From contig CAJWIA010000029.1 of the NCBI GenBank assembly GCA_913040765.1, forward strand, positions 1 to 10,980: a stretch of 10,980 bases of DNA, in the 5' to 3' direction. The position numbers and the translations under genes are program-made. Position 1 is the stretch's first letter. Every line of letters begins with the position of its first letter. A model generated the notes under the pieces. The model saw only the letters and a list, made by a program, of their open reading frames with translations, did no database searches and had not been told where the DNA came from. The stretch is from an uncultured Anaerolineales bacterium. GTDB lineage: Bacteria; Chloroflexota; Anaerolineae; Anaerolineales; UBA11657. Below, piece after piece: positions 1 through 7,855 of this stretch.

Positions 1-1261
1 GTGATCCGCCAATGTCATCAATATGTCTGATATATTTTTCTGCGCGAGATTGTATCTCGTCGGTCAATGATTCTATTGCATATCCACCACCCAAAGGATC
101 AACAATATCGGACACTCCCGATTCATGGGCAATAATTTGTTGCGTACGAAGAGCAATTTGTGCAGCTGAAGCGGTAGGAAGAGCAAGTGCTTCATCCATT
201 GAATTAGTATGAATACTCTGCGCACCACCAAGCACTGCTGCTAGGGCCTGGATAGCCACTCTGGTTACATTGTTCTCAGGCTGCTGAGCAGTAAGTGTAC
301 TACCACCAGTCTGTACATGAAAACGCATCATCTGACTTTTGGGGTCTTCACAATTAAACCTATTCCTGATTATTTCCGCCCACATGCGCCTAGCAGCTCT
401 GAATTTAGCAATCTCCTCTAGAAACTGATTGTGTGCATTGAAGAAAAAGCTTATTCTCGGAGCGAAATCGTCAATTTTCAATCCTGATTTTATTGCCGCC
501 TCTACATAAGTGATAGCATTTGCCAATGTGAATGCTACTTCCTGAACAGCAGTACTACCTGCCTCACGTATATGATAACCAGAAATACTGATAGTGTTCC
601 AGTAAGGTAAATGTTGATCACAATATCTAAACACATCAGTCACTAATCGCAGCGAGGGTACTGGCGGGAAAATATACGTACCACGAGCCAGATATTCCTT
701 GAGAATATCGTTTTGTATAGTGCCACGCAGTTTATTGATCTCAACTTGCTGGCGCTTACCAACCGAGATATACATAGCCAGTAAAATTGCTGCTGGTGCA
801 TTAATAGTCATGCTTGTGCTAACTTTATCTATTGGGATTCCTTCAAATAAACGCTCCATGTCATCCAACGTTGATATAGATACACCAACTTTACCAACTT
901 CTCCTTCAGCCAAAGGATCATCAGGATCATAGCCAATCTGAGTAGGTAAATCGAAAGCCACAGAAAGTCCGGTCTGTCCTTGCTCCAGCAAAAACTTAAA
1001 TCGCCGATTGGTTTCGTCAGCGCTAGCATAACCAGCATATTGCCTCATTGTCCAATGGCGCCCACGATACATTGTGGGATAAATACCACGTGTGTAAGGA
1101 TACTCACCAGGCATTCCTAGTTCGTCTACAGAGTAATCAGATTCCTCTTTGGACAAAAATACTCTTTCCAAGGGTATTCCAGACGAAGTAGAAAATTTAG
1201 TACGGCGTTCTAATTTCTTCTTTAATCTGGTTTTGTCTTTTCTAGAATTACAATTGGTCAT
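1..1261 (-). CDS. mutB: Methylmalonyl-CoA mutase, large subunit/catalytic domain (3' end outside window)
   Basis: This is the B12-dependent mutase that interconverts (R)-methylmalonyl-CoA and succinyl-CoA in the cytoplasm. The 420 visible codons stay open to the left edge, so the C-terminus is missing; I cannot tell whether a B12-binding domain is fused or encoded separately. Visible motifs are [17 protein letters not shown] (61-77), [10 protein letters not shown] (181-190), ARGTYIFPP (192-200), SISISGYH (223-230) and [13 protein letters not shown] (351-363). Tyr75, Arg193 and His230 align by motif with Tyr89, Arg207 and His244 of the Propionibacterium mutase. The first two contact the substrate carboxylate and are replaced in isobutyryl-CoA mutase, so a methylmalonyl rather than isobutyryl substrate is favoured. 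The ATG overlaps the TGA of the upstream carrier-protein gene (ATGA, 1258-1261) and has no Shine-Dalgarno, which suggests coupled translation. It is the last visible gene of the carboxylase operon. Confidence 0.93.
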   Translation of the reverse strand, partial: MTNCNSRKDKTRLKKKLERRTKFSTSSGIPLERVFLSKEESDYSVDELGMPGEYPYTRGIYPTMYRGRHWTMRQYAGYASADETNRRFKFLLEQGQTGLSVAFDLPTQIGYDPDDPLAEGEVGKVGVSISTLDDMERLFEGIPIDKVSTSMTINAPAAILLAMYISVGKRQQVEINKLRGTIQNDILKEYLARGTYIFPPVPSLRLVTDVFRYCDQHLPYWNTISISGYHIREAGSTAVQEVAFTLANAITYVEAAIKSGLKIDDFAPRISFFFNAHNQFLEEIAKFRAARRMWAEIIRNRFNCEDPKSQMMRFHVQTGGSTLTAQQPENNVTRVAIQALAAVLGGAQSIHTNSMDEALALPTASAAQIALRTQQIIAHESGVSDIVDPLGGGYAIESLTDEIQSRAEKYIRHIDDIGGS

Positions 1262-1770
1262 TGGTCATCTAACGGTGAGAGTACTAACATAACCTCATCC
1301 TGCTGAATCGTATCTTCCGGATTTACTTGTATACGAAGAATAGTTCCATCATGCGGAGACTTGAGCTCATTTTGCATCTTCATCGATTCTAAAACCACTA
1401 GAATATCACCCTGACTGATTTCTTGACCTTCCTTAACTGGAACTGACACAACTAATCCAGGCATTGGGGCTTTCAAATAATAATCTCCCTTAGTGGCTAT
1501 TCCAGCTCCACCAAGCTTCATCAACCTCTGAGACCGCTCGTCCTCTATTTCGACCATATACAGGTCACCTTTATGAAGAACTTGCCAACCATCATCAGTA
1601 CCCTCAATATGACCCTCATATGAATTTCCACCAATTAACAATGAATATAACGGCCCATTACCTACTGCTCTGAAGTCTATTTCATGTCTCTGACCATCAA
1701 CAGTCACATAGCTATCTTCATTGATAACCACCTCAAATGTTGTCTCATTAACTGTAGCCAAATACTTCAT
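1258..1770 (-). CDS. Biotin carboxyl carrier protein of acyl-CoA (propionyl-CoA) carboxylase
   Basis: This 170-residue protein carries biotin between the carboxylase and carboxyltransferase subunits. The C-terminal ~75 residues are a biotinyl domain with APMPG (101-105) and ESMKM (128-132); Lys131 is the expected biotinylation site. Ser replaces the commoner Ala in the biotin motif, a known variant. The N-terminal ~90 residues look like a beta-rich region and may correspond to the BT/coupling domain that precedes the biotinyl domain in fused propionyl-CoA carboxylase alpha chains; this is inferred from length and position. The size matches the stand-alone carriers of three-subunit archaeal-type acyl-CoA carboxylases. 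The ATG overlaps the stop of the biotin carboxylase gene (ATGA, 1767-1770) and has a good AAAGGA 7 bases upstream. The TGA overlaps the mutase start. Confidence 0.93.
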   Translation of the reverse strand: MKYLATVNETTFEVVINEDSYVTVDGQRHEIDFRAVGNGPLYSLLIGGNSYEGHIEGTDDGWQVLHKGDLYMVEIEDERSQRLMKLGGAGIATKGDYYLKAPMPGLVVSVPVKEGQEISQGDILVVLESMKMQNELKSPHDGTILRIQVNPEDTIQQDEVMLVLSPLDDQ

Positions 1771-3272
1771 CTATGCATCCTTTCCCAACGTCCAACCCAT
1801 TTCCAGTTGGACGTATCTCGTTCGCCTCGTTGAACTACATGAGCAGCTTGTTGGCGATACTGATGTGCAGCTAAAGCTGCAAAAACAGCAGCAATTTCAT
1901 CGTCAGTGTCTGATCTGTCTCCCAGACTAAAATCATCGTCCACAAAGCTTGTATTGAATTGTCCAGCCATAAACCTATGTGAATTAAGCAACTTTTGGTG
2001 AAACGGAATTGTAGTTTTAACTCCAACTATACGGTATTCCTCTAATGCTCTTCGCATGCGCAATAGCGCCTCTCCCCTGGTTTTACCTGAACAAATCACC
2101 TTACTAATCATCGAATCATAATGAGGAGAAATAGTGTACCCAGGATATACACCTGTATCTACTCGAACCCCGGGTCCGGTAGGTACTATGTTGGTATTAA
2201 TAGTACCAATGGATGGTATAAAATCGCGATATGAATCCTCGGCATTTATGCGACACTCAATTGCCCATCCTTTCAATTCGATTTCATGCTGCTTACGACT
2301 AAGTCTACGGTTTCTGGCTATACGAATCTGCTCTTTCACTATATCCACTCCAGTAACTATCTCAGTGACTGGATGTTCCACTTGAAGTCGCGTATTCATT
2401 TCAAGAAAATAATAATTCCTATCTTCGTCCAACAGAAATTCGACAGTACCAGCATTGACATAATCAACCGACTTAGCAGCAAGACAAGCAACTTCTCCCA
2501 TGCTAGTCCGCAAATCGATATCATCTGAAAGTACGACCGATGGAGCTTCTTCCAAAAGTTTCTGATGTCGTCGCTGAATAGAACACTCCCGTTCTCCCAA
2601 ATGGATCACATTACCATGATTGTCAGCCATTATCTGAAATTCTATATGCCGGGCACCTTGTATCAATTTCTCTAGATAGACACTTCCATCACCAAAGGCA
2701 GCTTCCGACTCTCGACGGGCTTCGGATAGGGCATTGATCATAAAGCTCTGATCGTTAGCTCGTCGCATTCCTTTTCCTCCACCTCCCGCAGCAGACTTAA
2801 TTAACAATGGAAATCCGATTTTCGCTGCAATTGCCACTATTTCTTCATCTCGAAGACTACTTTCGCCTTCTGTTCCAGGAACGACAGGTACTCCTGCTTT
2901 TCGCATAGCACTACGAGCCACAACCTTGTCACCCATAATTGCAATAGCATGAGGCATAGGACCAATAAAAGTTAATCCAGCATCTATACAGGCCTGAGCA
3001 AATTCATGATTTTCTGCTAAGAAACCATATCCCGGATGAACTGCATCCACCTCTGCCACCCTAGCTACATTCAAAATCTTTTCTATGTTTAGATAAGAGT
3101 CTCTAGCCTGAGCTTGACCAACGGAATAGGCTTCGTCAGCGTAGTAAACATGCATAGCATGTCGATCGGCTTCTGAGAAAATGGCCACCGTTCTCAATCC
3201 GAGCTCATGGCAGGCACGGATTACGCGCACTGCAATTTCTCCTCTATTTGCGATCAGGACTTTCTGTAACAT
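1767..3272 (-). CDS. accC: Biotin carboxylase subunit of acyl-CoA (propionyl-CoA) carboxylase
   Basis: This 501-residue protein carries out ATP- and bicarbonate-dependent carboxylation of biotin on the carrier protein. The order is an N-terminal domain ([17 protein letters not shown], 4-20), an ATP-grasp domain with the glycine loop GGGGKGMR (163-170), then the C-terminal domain. Residues equivalent to the E. coli AccC active site are visible: Lys116, Lys159, His209, Lys238, Glu278, Glu291, Arg295 (in MNTRLQVEH) and Arg341. The chain ends shortly after the C-terminal domain with no biotinyl domain, so it is a stand-alone subunit, unlike the fused ~660-700-residue alpha chain common in bacteria. 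The ATG lies 4 bases after the carboxyltransferase stop and has no clear Shine-Dalgarno, which suggests translational coupling. The acyl substrate is set by the carboxyltransferase, so the same subunit could also serve acetyl-CoA carboxylase. Confidence 0.96.
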   Translation of the reverse strand: MLQKVLIANRGEIAVRVIRACHELGLRTVAIFSEADRHAMHVYYADEAYSVGQAQARDSYLNIEKILNVARVAEVDAVHPGYGFLAENHEFAQACIDAGLTFIGPMPHAIAIMGDKVVARSAMRKAGVPVVPGTEGESSLRDEEIVAIAAKIGFPLLIKSAAGGGGKGMRRANDQSFMINALSEARRESEAAFGDGSVYLEKLIQGARHIEFQIMADNHGNVIHLGERECSIQRRHQKLLEEAPSVVLSDDIDLRTSMGEVACLAAKSVDYVNAGTVEFLLDEDRNYYFLEMNTRLQVEHPVTEIVTGVDIVKEQIRIARNRRLSRKQHEIELKGWAIECRINAEDSYRDFIPSIGTINTNIVPTGPGVRVDTGVYPGYTISPHYDSMISKVICSGKTRGEALLRMRRALEEYRIVGVKTTIPFHQKLLNSHRFMAGQFNTSFVDDDFSLGDRSDTDDEIAAVFAALAAHQYRQQAAHVVQRGERDTSNWKWVGRWERMHR

Positions 3273-3276
3273 AAAA

Positions 3277-4827
3277 TTAGAGTGGGATATTGCCGTGTTT
3301 TTTGGCTGGATTTGTATCGCGTTTGTTAGAGAGCATCTCTAACGCATTAATTAATCTAGGGCGTGTCTCATGAGGTTCTATAACATCATCTATATAACCC
3401 CTGCCAGCGGCAACGTATGGATTGGCAAAAGTATCACGATACTCCTTAACCAACTCTTCTTTGCGTTTATCTGGATCTGACGACTCTGCTAATTCTTTGC
3501 GAAATATAATACTTACAGCTCCTTCAGGACCCATAACTGCGATCTCCGCCGATGGCCAAGCCAAGTTAACATCTGAACGTATATGTTTGCTATTCATAAC
3601 ATCATACGCCCCTCCATATGCTTTACGTATGATCACTGTTATTTTCGGCACAGTTGCTTCACAAAACGCAAAAAGTAACTTTGCGCCGGAGCGGATAATG
3701 CCTCCATGCTCTTGCGCAGTTCCAGGTAAGAATCCAGGTACATCCACCAAAGTTATAAGTGGTACATTAAAAGAGTCACAAAAACGTACAAATCGGCTGG
3801 CCTTGTCAGAAGCATCTATATCTATCACTCCTGCAAGATGAGAGGGTTGATTAGCAACAATACCCACGCTATGACCCCCAAGTCGAGCAAAACCCACTAC
3901 TATATTTGCAGCATAGTCCGACTGAATCTCAAAGAAATCTGACTCATCTACCACTAAACTAATGATATCTTTCACATCGTACGGTTTATTAGCATTGTCT
4001 GGCACAATTGTATCCAGAGCAATCTCGCTTCTAAGGGGGTCATCATTACTTTCTATAAATGGGGGATCTTCCATATTGTTTTGAGGCAGATATCCCAAAA
4101 ACACTCTCATAAGAAATAAGCAGTCGGCCTCTGATTCTGCAACATAATGACATACACCAGAAATTTTCGAATGCACACTTGCACCACCAAGATCTTCGAA
4201 AGAAACATCCTCGTGAGTAACAGTTTTGACAACATCAGGGCCTGTAACAAACATATAGGATGAATTTTTCACCATAAAGATGAAGTCAGTCAATGCGGGA
4301 GAGTAAACAGCACCCCCAGCACAAGGACCCATAATTGCACTGATCTGTGGAATCACGCCCGAAGCTAAAGTATTACGCAGAAATATATCAGCGTACCCTC
4401 CTAAAGACACTACCCCTTCTTGAATTCTAGCACCGCCAGAGTCATTCAAGCCAATTAACGGTGCACCATTCTTCATAGCCATATCCATGATCTTACATAT
4501 CTTTTCAGAATGGACCTGCGATAACGAACCTCCGAAAACAGTAAAATCCTGGGAATAAACATATATAAGTCTACCTTCGACAGTTCCCCAACCGGTTACC
4601 ACACTGTCTCCGAGAACTTGCTTCTCTTCCATCCCAAAATCACGCGCACGATGTGTAACAAACATATCCAATTCGTGAAATGAGTCTTTATCCAGCAGCA
4701 AATCAATACGTTCACGAGCAGTCAATTTACCACGCTCATGTTGTTGATTTATGCGTTCAGATCCCCCACCGAGACGAGCCTCTTCTTTCAATAACCGTAA
4801 CTTTTCGATTGATGTTTTATTTTTCAT
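3277..4827 (-). CDS. pccB: Propionyl-CoA carboxylase beta subunit (carboxyltransferase)
   Basis: This 516-residue protein transfers the carboxyl group from carboxybiotin to propionyl-CoA, giving (S)-methylmalonyl-CoA. It has the duplicated crotonase-fold layout of the family at full length. The N half carries [12 protein letters not shown] (35-46) and the oxyanion-hole segment [12 protein letters not shown] (167-178). The C half carries [16 protein letters not shown] (361-376) and [11 protein letters not shown] (401-411). Asp409 in GGAYDVM is the position that is Asp in Streptomyces PccB and Ile in its acetyl-CoA-preferring relative, so propionyl-CoA is the likely substrate. The C-terminal HGNIPL is typical of the family. 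It is the first gene of the carboxylase-mutase operon. A 5-codon reading frame (4824-4841) overlaps its start, and no good Shine-Dalgarno is seen. Other decarboxylase or methylcrotonyl carboxylase beta subunits share the fold but fit the neighbours less well. Confidence 0.95.
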   Translation of the reverse strand: MKNKTSIEKLRLLKEEARLGGGSERINQQHERGKLTARERIDLLLDKDSFHELDMFVTHRARDFGMEEKQVLGDSVVTGWGTVEGRLIYVYSQDFTVFGGSLSQVHSEKICKIMDMAMKNGAPLIGLNDSGGARIQEGVVSLGGYADIFLRNTLASGVIPQISAIMGPCAGGAVYSPALTDFIFMVKNSSYMFVTGPDVVKTVTHEDVSFEDLGGASVHSKISGVCHYVAESEADCLFLMRVFLGYLPQNNMEDPPFIESNDDPLRSEIALDTIVPDNANKPYDVKDIISLVVDESDFFEIQSDYAANIVVGFARLGGHSVGIVANQPSHLAGVIDIDASDKASRFVRFCDSFNVPLITLVDVPGFLPGTAQEHGGIIRSGAKLLFAFCEATVPKITVIIRKAYGGAYDVMNSKHIRSDVNLAWPSAEIAVMGPEGAVSIIFRKELAESSDPDKRKEELVKEYRDTFANPYVAAGRGYIDDVIEPHETRPRLINALEMLSNKRDTNPAKKHGNIPL

Positions 4828-4857
4828 TGGTAATTTACCATTACTATAGAAACTAAT

Positions 4858-4956
4858 ACTTAGGTCACTATGATTATATCCAGCATCTCACTATTAATAT
4901 ACTTATCATTCCACTAATAATATCAATATAATTAACACGGATGAAATGACCTAAGT
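4858..4956. repeat. 10-bp inverted repeat flanking the carboxylase operon promoter
   Basis: ACTTAGGTCA (4858-4867) and its exact reverse complement TGACCTAAGT (4947-4956) stand 79 bases apart in the gap upstream of the carboxyltransferase gene. The first copy lies at the expected transcription start of the candidate promoter at 4873-4878; the second lies about 80 bases upstream. The layout would suit two operator half-sites or a repression loop. The spacing is too long and the loop too AT-rich for a terminator. The repeat is directly seen; the role is inferred. Confidence 0.5.
4873..4878 (-). promoter_or_regulatory. Candidate -10 box (TATAAT) of the carboxylase-mutase operon
   Basis: A perfect TATAAT on the minus strand lies about 46 bases upstream of the carboxyltransferase ATG. 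The hexamer 17 bases further up (4896-4901, TATATT) is a poor -35 match, so the promoter may be weak or activator-dependent. Predicted transcription start is near 4866, inside one arm of the 10-bp inverted repeat. The region is AT-rich, so a chance match is possible. Confidence 0.4.
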
Positions 4957-5038
4957 TACGACTCATTGTACTATTCACTAAATTCATCTGGTTGTAGCGA
5001 AATTCTCTATAGTTGGTATATGCAGGTAATCGAGTCGT

Positions 5039-5830
5039 CTACTCTTGCCATTCCGGTTGTCTCTTTTCGAGAAAAGCACATATACCTTCTTGAGCATCAG
5101 CATGAATAGCATTAGTCACCATAACCTCTCCTGCATAAACATATGCTTGTTTCTGTGCCATATCTAATTGTCGATAAAATGCTTGTTTGCCAATACCTAC
5201 TGTAAAAACGCTATGATTACATATGCGTTCTGCGAGACTCCTAGTTTCAGTTTCTATCTCTTCGCTGGCAACCACACGATTTACAAGTCCACACAATTGA
5301 GCTTCCTCAGCCGAAATAGGATCGCCCGTCAACAACATTTCCATCATTTTCTTGCGGTGCATGTTACGACTAACAGCTACCATCGGTGTTGAACAAAACA
5401 ATCCTATAGACACACCAGGGGTAGCAAATTTCGCGTTTTCAGCAGCAACCACAAGATCGCAGCTCGCTACGAGTTGACATCCGGCAGCTGTAGCTGTACC
5501 TTGAACCTGAGCAATGACAGGCTGCGGAATATTTTGTATCGACTCCATCATCTTAGTACAAATATCAAACACCTTGCTATAAAACTCGGTTGTCTTCCCG
5601 GTAAGTTCCTGCAAATCATGTCCCGCACAAAAAGAGGGGCCATTTCCCTGCAATATTACTACTGCTACATCCTTGTGTTCACCAATTGATTGAAAACACC
5701 TTGTTAGCTCTTCCATATGCGAAATCGAAAGTGCATTGCGCTTAGCAGGTACATTCATCACTACATGAGCTATTCTATCGGTAACATCAACTAGGATATG
5801 CTGGTAAGTTTGTTGTTGTACATCTTCCAT
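5039..5830 (-). CDS. Enoyl-CoA hydratase/isomerase-fold protein, ECHDC3-like, lacking both catalytic glutamates
   Basis: This 263-residue crotonase-fold protein is full length for the family. The CoA/oxyanion motif CAGHDL (68-73) and the second oxyanion segment ATAAGCQLVASCDL (113-126) are present, followed by FATPGVSIGLFCSTP (135-149) and the usual EGICAFLEKRQPEW C-terminus. At the two crotonase acid/base positions (Glu144 and Glu164 in rat) it has Gln119 and Gly139. The segment around residues 113-149 closely resembles my recollection of animal ECHDC3, which shows the same changes. Ordinary enoyl-CoA hydration is therefore unlikely; another CoA-thioester reaction using the oxyanion hole, or a binding role, is possible. 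The ATG at 5830 has AAAGGAG 7 bases upstream. It is probably its own transcript: a 211-base gap follows, and the upstream neighbour is divergent. Fold assignment is firm; the reaction is unknown. Confidence 0.9.
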   Translation of the reverse strand: MEDVQQQTYQHILVDVTDRIAHVVMNVPAKRNALSISHMEELTRCFQSIGEHKDVAVVILQGNGPSFCAGHDLQELTGKTTEFYSKVFDICTKMMESIQNIPQPVIAQVQGTATAAGCQLVASCDLVVAAENAKFATPGVSIGLFCSTPMVAVSRNMHRKKMMEMLLTGDPISAEEAQLCGLVNRVVASEEIETETRSLAERICNHSVFTVGIGKQAFYRQLDMAQKQAYVYAGEVMVTNAIHADAQEGICAFLEKRQPEWQE

Positions 5831-5841
5831 ATTCCGACTCC

Positions 5842-5859
5842 TTTGCTGGCTACAGCAAA
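5842..5859 (-). promoter_or_regulatory. Hairpin abutting the ribosome binding site of the ECHDC3-like gene
   Basis: In the minus-strand transcript TTTGCTG (5859-5853) and CAGCAAA (5848-5842) form a perfect 7-bp stem with a 4-base loop. The last three A residues of the stem are the first bases of the AAAGGAG Shine-Dalgarno (5844-5838). It could modulate ribosome access. There is no run of U after the stem, so it is not a terminator. The role is inferred. Confidence 0.4.
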
Positions 5860-5922
5860 ATCAATCAATGATTTGTTTTGACTATTCCAATATTTTGAAA
5901 ATAGATATAGTTTGCCGTAAAA

Positions 5923-5931
5923 ATTATAGCA
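5923..5931 (-). promoter_or_regulatory. Extended -10 promoter of the ECHDC3-like gene
   Basis: The minus strand reads TGCTATAAT, a perfect extended -10 element (TGnTATAAT), 93 bases upstream of the ATG at 5830. No good -35 is seen at 16-18 bases, which is usual for extended -10 promoters. Predicted start is near 5916, giving an untranslated leader of about 85 bases that contains the hairpin at 5842-5859. Confidence 0.5.
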
Positions 5932-5965
5932 TGCACCCATTTCTAAACGCTTTTAAACACTAATA

Positions 5966-5999
5966 TTGATGAGTGTTGGTATATAGAAATACTCATCAA
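5966..5999. promoter_or_regulatory. 9-bp inverted repeat, candidate operator between divergent genes
   Basis: TTGATGAGT (5966-5974) and ACTCATCAA (5991-5999) are perfect inverted copies separated by 16 AT-rich bases. The element lies between the two divergent start codons, just upstream of a possible reductase promoter (6002-6010) and about 35 bases upstream of the hydratase-like gene's -10. This suits a dimeric regulator. A hairpin is also possible, but there is no poly-T tail. The role is inferred. Confidence 0.45.
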
Positions 6000-6001
6000 C
6001 A

Positions 6002-6010
6002 TGTTACACT
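6002..6010 (+). promoter_or_regulatory. Possible extended -10 of the aldo/keto reductase gene
   Basis: TGTTACACT fits the TGn-TAnnnT pattern, with a 3-of-6 match to a -35 at 5982-5987. Transcription would start near 6017, about 38 bases before the ATG. The match is imperfect and the region AT-rich, so this is a weak call. Confidence 0.25.
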
Positions 6011-6040
6011 AATTGTATGTGAGCCTTTGTAAATCATTTG

Positions 6041-6047
6041 AAAGGAG
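6041..6047 (+). promoter_or_regulatory. Ribosome binding site that fixes the aldo/keto reductase start
   Basis: AAAGGAG lies 7 bases before the ATG at 6055. The open frame extends upstream to a TTG at 6013, but that extension would translate through this Shine-Dalgarno and adds 14 residues unlike any reductase N-terminus, so the ATG is preferred. Confidence 0.85.
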
Positions 6048-6054
6048 ATCACCA

Positions 6055-7011
6055 ATGAATTATAGATATCTTGGTCAAACCAAGTTGCATGTGTCTGAAC
6101 TATGTCTAGGAACTATGCAGTTTGGTTGGTCGGTCAGCAAAACCGATTCGTTTGACATCATTTCCGAATCTATTGAGCATGGAATAAATTTTATTGATAC
6201 TGCCAACATATATTCGCAATGGGCTGAAGACAACCCTGGAGGTACTGCGGAAACAATAATAGGTCGTTGGTTAAGGAAAACCAGTGTGCCTCGCGACAAA
6301 CTTATTATTGCAACCAAGGTACGTGGTCAGATGGGTAAAGACCCTAATAATCAAGGTCTAAGCAAATCGCACATTGTGCAAGCAGTGGAAGATTCTTTAC
6401 GACGTTTACAGATTGATACTATAGACTTATATCAAACCCATTGGCCAGATGAAGATATTAGCATTGATGAGACCCTCGCCGCAATGGACACATTGGTCAA
6501 GCAAGGAAAAGTACGCTATATTGGTTGCTCCAACTATACAGCTAGGTCTCTAATAGAGGCATTATGGAGTAGTGAAAAAAACAATACTGTTCAATTTCAC
6601 AGTCTGCAACCTCATTATTCACTAGTCAATAGGACAGAGTACGAAAGTGACTTGTCCTCTGTATGTAAACAATACAAATTGGGGGTTATACCCTATAGTC
6701 CACTTGGCGGAGGATTTCTCACTGGAAAATATCACGCCAACAAACCTCTACCAAAGAGCGTTAGGGCAAATAAAGCACAGCACTATATGAGTGAAAAAAA
6801 CTTTCAACTAATTAGAACATTAGAATCAGTAGCACAACTTCGGAATAAATCTATTTCGCAAATAGCATTAAGCTGGCTGTTATCACAGCATGAAGTTACA
6901 GCTCCCATCATTGGGCCTCGTACAATCACCCAACTACACGATAACTTAGGATCGGTAGAGTTCCAATTAACCAAACCTGAACTTGAGAAAATAGATAAAG
7001 CAAGTACATAA
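6055..7011 (+). CDS. Aldo/keto reductase, NADP-dependent oxidoreductase
   Basis: This 318-residue TIM-barrel oxidoreductase probably reduces aldehydes or ketones with NADPH in the cytoplasm; its substrate cannot be read from sequence. It begins with the family-typical MNYRYLGQTKLHVSELCLGT. The catalytic tetrad is complete by motif: Asp48 (in NFIDTA), Tyr53, Lys88 (in IIATKVRG) and His129 (in DLYQTHW). C-terminal nucleotide-binding segments are YSPLGGGFLTGKY (214-226) and IIGPRTITQLHDNL (285-298). The length is normal for the YajO/YghZ/Tas-like bacterial branch. It is the only plus-strand gene in the window, divergent from the ECHDC3-like gene and convergent with the uracil-DNA glycosylase gene 66 bases away. 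No hairpin terminator is visible in that gap. Confidence 0.94.
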   Translation: MNYRYLGQTKLHVSELCLGTMQFGWSVSKTDSFDIISESIEHGINFIDTANIYSQWAEDNPGGTAETIIGRWLRKTSVPRDKLIIATKVRGQMGKDPNNQGLSKSHIVQAVEDSLRRLQIDTIDLYQTHWPDEDISIDETLAAMDTLVKQGKVRYIGCSNYTARSLIEALWSSEKNNTVQFHSLQPHYSLVNRTEYESDLSSVCKQYKLGVIPYSPLGGGFLTGKYHANKPLPKSVRANKAQHYMSEKNFQLIRTLESVAQLRNKSISQIALSWLLSQHEVTAPIIGPRTITQLHDNLGSVEFQLTKPELEKIDKAST

Positions 7012-7077
7012 CTCTAATCTCTATTCATATCTCTTCAATAACTTCCGTAATCAGAAAATCTATATCAAAAATTTAGT

Positions 7078-7782
7078 TCAAGACAAGTCAACATTGTCTC
7101 TTGCAATACTAAAAATACTATCTAACATATCAGGTGTGAGACGTCCAGTTTGCGTATTTTGTCGACTAGGATGATAGGATGCCAATAATCTTGGAAACTC
7201 ATCACCTAAATTGATTATTTCTCCATGACCAAACTTAGGTCTAGGTGTTGGAATAACGGCACCACGTTCACCCAAAACTTTCAATATCTGGTCGAAAGCA
7301 AGTTTTCCTACAGGAATAATGATTCTCAAATGCTTAAGTAAGTCTAATTCTATATGTAAGAAGCTGGCACAATTGTCAATCTCGCGCCGCATAGGTTTAT
7401 TGCCTGGAGGTGCACATCTAGCAATGGATGTCATAAATACACCTTGTAGCTCAAAACCATCCCCACTATATCGTGAAGTAGGTTTGTTGGCATAACCAGA
7501 CCTATAGAGTGCCGATGCAAGAAAATCTGAAGCACCCATACCATCCATTCCATCGCCTGTAAACATTCGTCCTGTACGATTTGCACCATGTGCGGCTGGT
7601 GCTAAACCTACGATCAATATCTTTGCTGCAGGATCACCGAATCCTGGTACCGGTTTGCCCCAGTACTCATCTTTTAGATACATCTTTTTTTTGATTACGG
7701 CCACTTCTCGACAATAATCAATGAGACGAGAACATCTTATACAGCTTGTGATTTCTTCAGACAAATCTACAAACCGTTGCAT
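7078..7782 (-). CDS. Uracil-DNA glycosylase, family 5 (UDGb-type)
   Basis: This 234-residue protein removes uracil (and in the UDGb family other deaminated bases) from DNA to start base-excision repair. Motif 1 reads GLAPAAHGANRTGRMFTGD (59-77). It has the AHG form of UDGb and lacks the acidic residue of family-4 enzymes (GEAPG...E/D). Motif 2 is HPSRQN (204-209). Four cysteines, Cys14, Cys17, Cys123 and Cys138, have the spacing of the 4Fe-4S cluster ligands in family 4/5 enzymes. The ATG at 7782 is preceded by AGAGG with a 5-base gap. It lies 73 bases downstream of the DUF2723 gene on the same strand and could be co-transcribed with it, although the functions are unrelated. Length is normal and nothing essential appears missing. 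Confidence 0.93.
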   Translation of the reverse strand: MQRFVDLSEEITSCIRCSRLIDYCREVAVIKKKMYLKDEYWGKPVPGFGDPAAKILIVGLAPAAHGANRTGRMFTGDGMDGMGASDFLASALYRSGYANKPTSRYSGDGFELQGVFMTSIARCAPPGNKPMRREIDNCASFLHIELDLLKHLRIIIPVGKLAFDQILKVLGERGAVIPTPRPKFGHGEIINLGDEFPRLLASYHPSRQNTQTGRLTPDMLDSIFSIARDNVDLS

Positions 7783-7855
7783 TCAATCCTCTAACATTTA
7801 TAGAAGATATTGACAATTAAACTAAAACAAAAACATTTACACTTGAAAAATCTTT

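Noticed and set aside
829..1038. Minus-strand 69-codon open frame inside the mutase region
   Set aside because: It is an out-of-frame shadow of the methylmalonyl-CoA mutase gene, which reads through the whole region in another frame with clear family motifs.
1767..1790. Programmed frameshift fusing biotin carboxylase to the carrier protein
   Set aside because: The carrier is in the -1 frame, but no slippery heptamer precedes the stop, and the carrier has its own ATG and good AAAGGA site.
4958..5038. ACGACTC (4958-4964) and GAGTCGT (5032-5038) as a terminator after the ECHDC3-like gene
   Set aside because: They are only 7 bp with a 67-base loop and no T-run; a chance pair is as likely.
6013..6054. 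Longer aldo/keto reductase with a TTG start 14 codons upstream
   Set aside because: The extension runs through the strong AAAGGAG of the ATG at 6055 and does not resemble a reductase N-terminus.
7081..7099. AGACAA...TTGTCT hairpin near the 3' ends of the convergent genes as a terminator
   Set aside because: It has only a 6-bp stem, lies inside the glycosylase coding end, and lacks a T-run on either side.
7797..7802. TATAAA as a -10 for the uracil-DNA glycosylase gene
   Set aside because: Transcription would start inside the Shine-Dalgarno, about 8 bases before the ATG, and no -35 is visible.
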